From NCBI RefSeq assembly GCF_030247195.1, contig NC_080670.1:29219497-29283496 (forward strand): DNA of 64,000 nt, written 5' to 3'. A program made the translations under genes and the position numbers. The notes below the pieces were generated by a model that did no database searches, was not told where the DNA came from, and saw nothing but the letters and a program-made list of their open reading frames with translations. Position 1 is the stretch's first letter. The number at the start of each line of letters is the position of its first letter. The DNA comes from Topomyia yanbarensis. Taxonomy: Eukaryota > Arthropoda > Insecta > Diptera > Culicidae. This document shows positions 56,218 through 64,000 of the stretch, in pieces.

Positions 56218-57018
56218 ATGGTTTGCACTAGCTGCTCGAAAGTCGTTAATGACTCTGACCGCATCATCTGTCGTGGGTATTGCGGAAACTCGTTCCATAT
56301 GATATGTGTAAAAGTGGATTATGATATTAGAGAAGTCTTAGGAACCCATCCACGAAATTTGTTTTGGATGTGTAACGGTTGCGCTGACCTGTTTTCAAGC
56401 GACTACTTCCGTAAAATGTCTTCACGTTGTTACGAGAATCCAATTCCCGACGACAATTCTCTAAAGTCCTTAAAGGACGACATTGCTGATTTGAAAAACG
56501 TCGTAAAAGCTCTTTCGGTTAAAGTTGAGTCGAAACCGTTATCTCCAACCGTAAATACGCCTTGGAATAGGATTGCTGGATATAGTCCAGTTCCAAATAC
56601 ACCTAAGCGCAAGCGTGAAGATGACCAGCTAAAAACCAAAATCACTAATATTCGTGGAGCTAAGGCTGCGTTTGAAACGATAAAAACAGTCTCACCACCT
56701 GAGGAGCTGTTATGGGTTTACTTGTCTGCATTTGACCCCAGTACGAAGGATGATGAAATTTCGACCCTAGTGAAAGAATGCCTGGGCGAGGATATACAAC
56801 CAAGGATAGTTCGTCTAGTTCCTAAGGACAAGGATGTCACATCTCTGAGCTATATAACATTTAAGATCGGCGTTCGTAAATCTTATAGGGATAAGGCCCT
56901 CTCCAAACAAACCTGGCCAGAAAACATTTACTTCAGGGAATTTGTGAATAACTCAACAAGTCAACGACCAATTATCAGGATTGCTGCAGAAAGGAATTCA
57001 TCTGGTGGTGCTCTGTAG
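56218..57018 (+). CDS. ORF1 protein of the CR1-like LINE, PHD finger
   Basis: 266 residues. Residues 1-59 form a C4HC3 PHD-type zinc finger: CTSC, then CRGYCGNSFHMIC, then CNGC, with spacing C-X2-C-X11-C-X3-C-X4-H-X2-C-X21-C-X2-C. All eight metal ligands are present. Residues ~80-110 (SLKSLKDDIADLKNVVKALS) look like a coiled coil. The remainder (~150-255) is a basic then mixed region that could bind RNA. In CR1-type elements this protein packages the LINE RNA; the finger's exact partner is unknown. The ATG at 56218 directly precedes the first cysteine. The frame is open upstream to 56098, but without an ATG. It ends at TAG 57016-57018 in the same frame as ORF2. Confidence 0.85.
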   Translation: MVCTSCSKVVNDSDRIICRGYCGNSFHMICVKVDYDIREVLGTHPRNLFWMCNGCADLFSSDYFRKMSSRCYENPIPDDNSLKSLKDDIADLKNVVKALSVKVESKPLSPTVNTPWNRIAGYSPVPNTPKRKREDDQLKTKITNIRGAKAAFETIKTVSPPEELLWVYLSAFDPSTKDDEISTLVKECLGEDIQPRIVRLVPKDKDVTSLSYITFKIGVRKSYRDKALSKQTWPENIYFREFVNNSTSQRPIIRIAAERNSSGGAL

Positions 57019-60000
57019 CTCAACGCTATACCGGAAAATCTCTTTCCAACTTTATTTTCCTCGGCAATCAACATACCTGACGAATCGGAGACTCCTTCTG
57101 TGTCAGGTAAAGCCAAGGAGGGTATATGTCCTTCCGAAGCAATTATAGATTCTGCACACCCTCAAAACAAATCTCAATTGCAGTCTGTCGACAAAAACAA
57201 TTCGTTTGATTCTACCATCATTGCAATCCTGCCTGGCAAACAACTTCAATGTCTAAGTGGAAAGTTAGATCGCATCGCTTCTGCTCGCTCAGAACGCCTC
57301 GCACTACAGACTGCTGCTGAACACAACAGTTTAGACGCCGTCACCGAAGATTATCTGCACAGTAGTCGACTGGAATTTCACCCTCCTGACCCGGTCGTGC
57401 TCTCTAACGATTTTAACCAACTAAATGAAGGTGCACTTTGTTCGTCGCTGCCATCACCGGGACGCCCGTTATACAGTACTACGGAAGCCCCCGAGCGCTC
57501 CGACGCAGTCGCGCTACCAGCCAGCGACCCGCTTAGTCGTCCCGGCCCTGCGTTTGGAGGTCGTAAGGGGGTCTTCCGAACTCCCTTCTCAGGCGAGTAT
57601 TTTGCTTTATATGACAGTTCGCTTTCTGAAAACCACTCGGTTTCTAGCGTGCCAGCGGGTACAACACGTTCGTGCAATTTTCCGTTACTTGAACGAAGCA
57701 TAATTTCCTTGCCATCGCCAAGACCACATCTACAAACTCACGCTGCGCTGCCATCACCGGGACGCCCGTTATACAGTACTACGGAAGCCCCTGAGCGCTC
57801 CGACGCAGTCGCGCTACCAGCCAGCGACCCACTTAGTCGTCCCGGTCCTGCGGTCGGAGGTCGTGAGGGGGTCTTCCGAACTCCCTTCTCAGGCGAGTAT
57901 TTTGCTTTACATGACAGTTCGCTTTCTGAAAACCTCTTGGTTCATAGCATGCCGTTGCGTACAACACCTGATTTCCTGTCCGTCTACTACCAGAACGTTC
58001 GTGGAATGAGAACAAAAACGCAGGCTTTCTTGCTTGCGCTCACTTCCTGCGACTACGACATTATCGTTCTCACCGAAACCTGGTTACGTGATGATATATT
58101 AAACACCGAGCTAACGACGAACTACGCAATCTACCGATGCGATCGCAACTCTTCTATCAGTCACCTACGTCGCGGAGGTGGTGTTCTCATAGCGATAAAG
58201 AAACATCTAACTGGGACTATACTAAAAATACCTGGATGTGAATGTTTGGAGCAAGTTGTCGTACGCGTTTCACTGCCTGGTCGATCGTTATATATTTGTT
58301 GCATTTATCTAAGGCCGAACAGTGATCCTGACTTGTACAACCTTCACTCTTCTGCAGTCCAAAGCATCCTGGACAAATGTAATAGGCGCGACAATGTACT
58401 TGTTGTAGGTGATTATAATCTTCCTAATCTTCGGTGGGTTTTTGATGACGATTATAAGTGCTACCTTCCTGAAAATGCAACCACGGAACAAGAGACGGCC
58501 ATCACAGAAACTTTGGTCGCTGGTGGCTTGTATCAAATCTGCTCTGTTAGCAACGTGAATGGACGGACCCTCGATTTAGCTTTCGTTAATGACACGGACG
58601 TGTTCGAACTGATTGAGCCTCCCACATCTATACTGAAGGTTGACCCTCACCATAAACCCTTCGTTTTAAGATTTGATATGCGTTCTGACGACGATGAAGC
58701 TTTTGATACAATTAACGACGATTTCAATTTTGACTTTACTCGATGCAACTTCGATGAAGTCTCAATGGCCATTGGTGCACTCAATTGGCGTGAGATGCTG
58801 GTTGGAAATGACTTAGATCAGGCAGTCGTGGCGTTCTATGATGCCATATATGAGATTCTTCGCCGTAATGTTCCTAAAAAACGTGTCAGCAGAAAAGCAG
58901 AATATAAATTTCCGTGGTGGAACGCTGAGCTTGGTCGCCTACGCAACGTACTCCGGAAACAACGAAAGCGATATTTACATCATAGGACTGATGACAACAA
59001 AACTATTCTTCGTCAAACTGAACTGCAGTATGAAACAGCCCGGAACAGTGCATTCGGTGAATATCTGAATCAAGTTCAGCGCAGCCTTCGAAATAATCCT
59101 TCGACATTCTGGACATTTATAAACAGGAGAAAACGTTCCGTAGGTGTACCAGAAAATGTCTATTTTCGAGACCAAAATTCACAGTCCGCTGCCGAGTCGG
59201 CGAAGCTTTTTGCAGATCACTTCCGAGATGTATTTACCAGCCCTCCTGTCTATCCATCGCAACAGTACCTTGAAACATTGCCAACGCATAATATCAACCT
59301 TCCTCTTCCTAACGTAAATGATTCTGATGTAGCGAGCGCTCTGTCCAGCGTTGATCCTTTGAAAGGGCCTGGTCCGGATTGCTTGCCTCCTGTGTTTATA
59401 AAGCATTGTGCCCGAGCACTTTCTGCGCCAATAAGTATTATTTTTCAGCGTTCAATCTCGGAAAATATATTCCCAACAGCATGGAAAGAAGCTGCTATAG
59501 TTCCTATTCATAAGGCTGGAGATAGGCACAATGTTGAAAATTACAGAGGAATCTCGCTGCTGAACTGCCTAGCTAAAGTTCTGGAAAAGTTTGTGTACAA
59601 TGCGATGTACGCTGCTTCTTCCAACATAATCAACGAACGACAACACGGATTTATGAAAAAACGCTCCGCTACTTCGAACTTGATGACGTACACGAGCTTT
59701 CTAGTTCCAGCTGTAGAGAAACGTCAACAAGTGGACGCTATATATTTTGATTTCGCAAAAGCCTTCGACAAGGTGCCCCACAACATTGCTGTTTTGAAGC
59801 TGGAGCGACTAGGCTTTCCTGAGTGGGTTACCAGATGGCTGCATTCTTACCTCTCACAACGATCTGCCTTCGTTAGAATTGGCACTACATGCTCAAACGC
59901 ATTCGAAACGCCAACCGGTGTGCCTCAAGGAAGTCACCTAGGCCCACTGATCTTTCTCTTATTCATCAACGACCTCTGCACCCGCATCAACTCTGAAAAA

Positions 60001-60828
60001 CTGCTCTATGCTGATGATCTGAAAATCTTTCGTTCAATTGCTTCAGCACTGGACTCTGCTGTGCTCCAAGACGATATAGCCAATATAGAGGAATGGTGTT
60101 TGCTGAACGGTATGCAGATCAACATTGATAAATGTAAGATGATAAGTTTCGGACGTTCGGCAAATATAAGGCGTTGCGAATATACTCTTCAAGCCTGTGT
60201 CATCGAGCGGGTGGATTCTATCCGTGACCTGGGAGTGTTATTCGACAGAAAACTTCGTTTCGCCGTCCACATCACTGCAACAACGGCGAAGGCTTTTGCA
60301 ACATTGGGTTTTCTAAAACGGAACGCTGTCGATTTTGTGGATTTCTACGCACTTAAATCTTTATACTGCGCACTGGTCCGGAGCACTTTGGAGTATGCTG
60401 TACAAGTATGGGCGCCATACAACGCCGCTCAAAGCAGCCGACTGGAGCGCGTTCAGAGAAGTTTTGTACGATTTGCTCTCAGAAAATTGCCTTGGAACGA
60501 CCCTATCCGTCTTCCGCCGTATAATAATAGATGCATGTTGCTAGATTTGCCAACGCTGGAGTCTCGCCGCACGTTCTTGCAAAGAATGTTCATTTTCGAT
60601 ATGTTGTCGAACAATATTGACTGTCCCGACATTCTCTCAAGGATTCATTTATTTGTACCCCCTCGTGATATAAGGAATCGTCCGCTTCTGTGGATTCCCA
60701 GGCACCGCACAGTATATGGCCAGAACAATCCACTAGACAGATGTTGTAGCAGATTCAACGAAACTGTTTTAGCTTATGACTTCCATACCACTAAATCTAA
60801 TTATAAGTTAGCAATTAGAAATTTTTAA
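57019..60828 (+). CDS. ORF2 protein of the CR1-like LINE (endonuclease-reverse transcriptase)
   Basis: Frame open from the ORF1 TAG to TAA at 60826. The first in-frame ATG is 57949, just before the endonuclease. The upstream 310 codons include two 100-residue repeats. The endonuclease (from ~57980) has YYQNVRGMRTK, VLTETWL, RRGGGVLIAI, VVGDYNLPNLRW, RTLDLAFVND and DPHHKPFVL (the last replacing the usual SDH). The reverse transcriptase has KGPGPDCLPP, NYRGISLLNCLAKVLEK, IYFDFAKAFDKVPH (motif A, 59746), TGVPQGSHLGPLIFLLFIND (motif B, ~59915) and LLYADDLKIF (motif C, ~60006). No stop or frameshift interrupts it, and every catalytic motif is intact, so it may encode active enzyme. It lacks RNase H. 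Start uncertain: ATG 57949, or continuation from ORF1 by readthrough. Confidence 0.92.
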   Translation, partial: LNAIPENLFPTLFSSAINIPDESETPSVSGKAKEGICPSEAIIDSAHPQNKSQLQSVDKNNSFDSTIIAILPGKQLQCLSGKLDRIASARSERLALQTAAEHNSLDAVTEDYLHSSRLEFHPPDPVVLSNDFNQLNEGALCSSLPSPGRPLYSTTEAPERSDAVALPASDPLSRPGPAFGGRKGVFRTPFSGEYFALYDSSLSENHSVSSVPAGTTRSCNFPLLERSIISLPSPRPHLQTHAALPSPGRPLYSTTEAPERSDAVALPASDPLSRPGPAVGGREGVFRTPFSGEYFALHDSSLSENLLVHSMPLRTTPDFLSVYYQNVRGMRTKTQAFLLALTSCDYDIIVLTETWLRDDILNTELTTNYAIYRCDRNSSISHLRRGGGVLIAIKKHLTGTILKIPGCECLEQVVVRVSLPGRSLYICCIYLRPNSDPDLYNLHSSAVQSILDKCNRRDNVLVVGDYNLPNLRWVFDDDYKCYLPENATTEQETAITETLVAGGLYQICSVSNVNGRTLDLAFVNDTDVFELIEPPTSILKVDPHHKPFVLRFDMRSDDDEAFDTINDDFNFDFTRCNFDEVSMAIGALNWREMLVGNDLDQAVVAFYDAIYEILRRNVPKKRVSRKAEYKFPWWNAELGRLRNVLRKQRKRYLHHRTDDNKTILRQTELQYETARNSAFGEYLNQVQRSLRNNPSTFWTFINRRKRSVGVPENVYFRDQNSQSAAESAKLFADHFRDVFTSPPVYPSQQYLETLPTHNINLPLPNVNDSDVASALSSVDPLKGPGPDCLPPVFIKHCARALSAPISIIFQRSISENIFPTAWKEAAIVPIHKAGDRHNVENYRGISLLNCLAKVLEKFVYNAMYAASSNIINERQHGFMKKRSATSNLMTYTSFLVPAVEKRQQVDAIYFDFAKAFDKVPHNIAVLKLERLGFPEWVTRWLHSYLSQRSAFVRIGTTCSNAFETPTGVPQGSHLGPLIFLLFINDLCTRINSEKLLYADDLKIFRSIASALDSAVLQDDIANIEEWCLLNGMQINIDKCKMISFGRSANIRRCEYTLQACVIERVDSIRDLGVLFDRKLRFAVHITATTAKAFATLGFLKRNAVDFVDFYALKSLYCALVRSTLEYAVQVWAPYNAAQSSRLERVQRSFVRFALRKLPWNDPIRLPPYNNRCMLLDLPTLESRRTFLQRMFIFDMLSNNIDCPDILSRIHLFVPPRDIRNRPLLWIPRHRTVYGQNNPLDRCCSRFNETVLAYDFHTTKSNYKLAIRNF
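57447..57970 (+). repeat. In-frame tandem repeat in ORF2, period 300 bp
   Basis: Copy 1 starts at 57447 and copy 2 at 57747 (GCTGCCATCACCGGGACGCC), exactly 100 codons apart. About 190 bp are nearly identical, then similarity fades by ~57670 and ~57970. Encoded order: LPSPGRPLYSTTEAPERSDA, VALPASDPLSRPGPA, GVFRTPFSGEYFAL, DSSLSEN. A Pro/Ser-rich, probably unstructured linker. No known domain. Confidence 0.9.
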
Positions 60829-60892
60829 CATTGACACTAGCAATAGCATTAAGTGTAATCTGTACGATATATATCGAAGATGTAATAATAAT

Positions 60893-60990
60893 ACTCATAA
60901 TCACTGCCTGCTGCAATTGGCTTTAAATAGTATTTTAGTGGGTGAGATTTCCCGTCTCGTCTGCAATTGTGATGAGTGTTTTTGACAGGC
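60893..60990 (+). repeat. Dispersed repeat family M1, copy G, right part
   Basis: ACTCATAATCACTGCCTGCT, GCAATTGGCTTTAAATAG, TATTTTAGTGGGTGAGATTT and CCCGTCTCGTCTGCAATTG match 33260-33340 and 37040-37120. It continues the copy that stops at 55787. Confidence 0.8.
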
Positions 60991-63900
60991 TTCAGTTGAA
61001 CCACTTAAAAACAATTCGATTTGTCGCGAAATTGAAAAATATGAACACTAAAATTGTTGGATATGGATGTATAGATTATTTAAGTTTATATACAGCTTCC
61101 CTTCATAATCTTAATTCATTTTATTCAGTTCATTTATTATTGTCGTCCAGGAGCTGCAGTCAATGAAGTAGCTAATGAATGCAGTCGAAAAGCGGATTGA
61201 ACTAAAATATACCACTCTGACTGCGAATTAAATTTAAAAAAATCGCAAATCCGTGAGCCACGTAGTTTGAAACTCTTTCCATTATGAAAACCAACATTGT
61301 TCCAGCAGTCTGCTTAATATTCCCTCATTTTTTCATATTTTCCTCATCCATTCAGTCCCATTCAGGAGTGTTTACTTTGAATTTCAATTCCACCGCTAGA
61401 GATAATATTCACGACCCGAATCGCACGAATGGAAACAATATTAACTTTAAAACTTTTCGATTTGTTCCATTTTTTCACGTCTCTCAGACAATGACGGGTA
61501 AGAGACCTAGAAAGCTTTCCCAACTTTGCTCAACAAATTAGAACAATATGGCAAACTTTTCTTTCCTTTATTTGCTCTTATTTCCGGGGGCGTAAAAAAA
61601 GGAATAGCTTCAATTTCATCACCACCCAGAATTGGCGCTTTAGGACGGCTCAATTACCGCTGCGGTAATATAATTCCTATAGGGAGCGCGATTTCTGACC
61701 TAGCATTGAGTTGGACTGAGGAATGCCTCCCAGGCTCAGTCACTCTTGATTTACAGCTCATTAAAGTTATTTATTTTTCCAAGGAACTACCACAGGTCAG
61801 CTGTTTTCCTTCGCATTGCTCGTCAGCTGTGAAGTTCGTTGTAAATTACAACACCCGAATTCAAAATAAACGCGACCCGAACCAGTAAACTGTCAGAAGC
61901 GTTGAGTTCTCCCATCAATTGTGATCAATTTATAGCGATTGTCTCCCAGGACCGGTAACTCCCCCCTGTATCCGAAAATGACAAACCGATCCAAGTCGGC
62001 CGTCTAATTTGTAGGTTACGTCTAAAGTCACCGGTTTTTCATTACATTCCTAGACGGTTTTGGGTGGACCTTTCCGGAAATGTCGACCGGCTCCGGATCC
62101 AAAGATACTTCAGAAACTCGAACCTGTCCGAGTGAATCTATCGCGTGGGTCGTCCCGTTCTGATGGTTTTTTTTTATTATACAATCAAACGTGTTTGCGC
62201 TCTAATGGCCAAGATTTCGTCGTCTTTTGTTTCGTGATTTTATATCACAAAAATGCGGCGAAGAAATCTGTTTCGGTTGTCTCCCGACCAGCTGCTGCCG
62301 CCTGCCCGCCCGCCCGCATAAGCACGCATCATTTGTGATGTTGGATGGTGGTGGTGGTGTGATGTTGAAATGGAAACGCTTTTTTTCCCCCTGCCAGCCG
62401 AATAATGGCGACCGAGGCGACACTCAATTTAGGGAAATTTATTGTCGCAACAATTATTGTCAAATTGACAATAATCAGATCTCCTCTCGGCTACGGCTGT
62501 TCGGGCGATTCGTCTTTGGGTTAGGATGGTGGAGGTCGGAGCGAGCGAGCTAATTATATCCATCGTGACGAAGATTGTCTTTCCGAGGTCTGCGCTGTCG
62601 GCTTTCAACTATGAGCGGTGATGGTCCCTGGTAGGACAGAAAGATTGTTGACCGTATACGAAGCGTGCTGGGTTCGAATACCAGAGACACGTCGACGATG
62701 GTTATGGAATTCGAAAAAAAAAAACTAATAACTGTACCTAGAACTTTGGAAAAGTTGTTGAAAAAACGGTTTTTACCTCATAGACATAACCACAAAATAG
62801 GAAATTCACCACTTGTTTCATTCTCCTTTGACGGATTTGTTTCGAAGTGCCGTCGTGACATACGGCATGGCGACGTGATATGTGCGATACAACGAGCAAG
62901 GAACAAGTATTGTTGTCAACAGATTAAAACCATTCATAAATAAAATCGTTTTGGCGGAAGGTTTTTTCGCGATATCCATTTTTCTTCGCCTGTTGCTTTC
63001 CGTCGTTTCCTCTGTTTAATGATGATGATCGCTCAAGGACAGACTATTTGACAGTGTTAGGTTGCTTCTGATATTTGTACTTTCCGAATCAAAGCAATCG
63101 GAATCGCTACTCGCACATATTCAAAACGGTTCCCATATTACTCTTGCTCCCAAAGCCTACTTCGGGCCATCCTTGGTGACACAGAACAGAACACAAACAA
63201 TGCACCACATTTATTAACATTTTTTTCAGCTGCTGCACTGCAACCGTTACTAGCAGGCCTGCATAAAGCCCACCACGGGTATTGTCAACTCTCAAGGTCC
63301 CTGGACTGTTTCGAGCGTACGATTCAGGTCGTGCGCTAGAGGGACAAAAAAAATCAGCCCTCTACACAGACAAACAGCAGCATCAGAGTATTACGTATTT
63401 TGCAAACCACCTTCAACATCGCGTACGAACGCGGCGGTTCGGCGAAGGGCACTTGATACCGAAAAGCGCATCCGCGTTGTATATTGACAGGCGAAGGGCA
63501 GTAAGTAACAGCGTCGCCGTAGGTGGAAGTTCATAATGAAAACACAAAAGTGGAAACAAGTTTTCCTGGCTAGAAACGCGCCGCGGGGGAGAGAGACAGA
63601 GAGCGACAGAGAAAAACAAAGTAGGCCTTGTACAAACAGTGTCGGTTGGTCTTCCCCGCATCGGAGACCCGAACCCCGGGTCCCATTCCTCGGCGGTGAA
63701 ATGTTTTTTGCGCGTTCGTCATAAGCGCGGCAAGATTGTCGTGTCTTTCACATCAGCCAGCAGCACATACACACACAGCGCTAGTCATTGCTCGACAATG
63801 TAGGCTGAGGCATGTAATGGGTAACGATGCTCGTTGGCCCGTTGTTGGGTGAGAAATTAGCGCTGTATAGCAAACCATAAGGTGTAGAATTTTTATATGG

Positions 63901-64000
63901 CACAGATAGTTTCAAACTTGTCTTACCTAAACAATGTTAATAAACGGTAGAATGAATTTTTCTCGGCACCATTGCTTGTACACGGTCGCCTTGTTCGTGA
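60991..64000. other. Long stretch without a recognisable gene
   Basis: Unique-looking to the window end. There is a GGTGGTGGTGGT run at 62348-62359 and a GAGAGAGACAGAGAGCGACA block at 63591-63610. Frames up to 120 codons (e.g. 61526-61888, 62227-62553) lack domains and overlap frames on the other strand. No transposon ends found. Confidence 0.4.

Larger units (their letters stand above)
55788..60892 (+). mobile_element. CR1-like LINE, apparently full length
   Basis: A 5.1 kb element with a 430 bp 5' region, ORF1 with a PHD-type finger, ORF2 with endonuclease and reverse transcriptase but no RNase H, and a 64 bp 3' end finishing GATGTAATAATAAT. It interrupts an M1 copy. The left flank ends ACTCAATGTCACT (55775-55787) and the right flank starts ACTCATAATCACT (60893-60905), a possible 13 bp duplication with three mismatches. 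PHD fingers in ORF1 are described for CR1-type LINEs. The reverse transcriptase also resembles Jockey-group enzymes, so the clade is probable, not certain. Confidence 0.85.

Noticed and set aside
57447..57970. CRISPR-like or satellite array
   Set aside because: Two long in-frame units within a LINE ORF; no short spaced repeats. No CRISPR array exists in the window.

Overview
The window looks like mosquito nuclear DNA, most likely culicine (Aedes-like). The evidence is repeat content, not host genes. It contains tRNA-derived SINEs of the mosquito SINE200/Feilai type, an I-clade LINE, a LOA/Lian-like LINE with RNase H, a CR1-like LINE with a PHD finger in ORF1, TTAA-flanked piggyBac-like elements, a solo LTR, Helitron-like pieces, and short inverted-repeat elements of kinds I associate with culicine genomes. 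I found no convincing host exon, tRNA gene, rRNA gene or CRISPR array. The window is probably intergenic or intronic.

Layout. 1-5.6 kb: relics of a Jockey-type reverse transcriptase, a degenerate CTGGACTCTGAA-type array, a 26-28 bp minisatellite, and a ~140 bp satellite split by a 257 bp MITE. 8.0-10.9 kb: a long A/T-rich word-like array containing a small TIR element, a Helitron-like piece, a SINE and a perfect piggyBac-like MITE. 15.7-16.7 kb: an antisense LOA relic. 16.8-23.9 kb: an almost intact I-clade LINE with one frameshift in ORF1 and one in-frame TGA in ORF2. It sits inside the trinucleotide tail of a tiny truncated retroposon. 24.3-25.1 kb: a two-copy tandem duplication. 28.3-31.8 kb: a TTAA/TIR-bounded element holding an antisense LOA LINE between two 79 bp direct repeats. 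38.3-39.3 and 46.3-47.7 kb: reverse transcriptase relics. 41.35-43.17 kb: a long-TIR element carrying a 1127 bp solo LTR with a TACT target duplication, followed by a SINE with a perfect 12 bp duplication. 48.0-61.0 kb: a family of ~350-480 bp units (here called M1), apparently once a partial tandem array. It is now split by a foldback element (itself carrying a 26 bp-TIR MITE), two larger TIR-type elements and a 5.1 kb CR1-like LINE.

The genes with preserved reading frames are the ORF1/ORF2 pairs of the I-clade and CR1-like LINEs. In each, ORF1 supplies a nucleic-acid-binding protein (zinc knuckles, or a PHD finger). ORF2 supplies an AP-type endonuclease that nicks the target and a reverse transcriptase that copies the RNA there. 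The I-type ORF2 adds RNase H. Two features stand out. Both ORF2 proteins carry long in-frame tandem repeats (97 and 100 codons) just before the endonuclease. The CR1-like element keeps ORF1 and ORF2 in one frame, separated by a single TAG followed by 310 open codons without an ATG.

Coordinates of degenerate repeats are approximate. Family assignments rest on motifs read by eye and on general knowledge of these families; no database search was possible.
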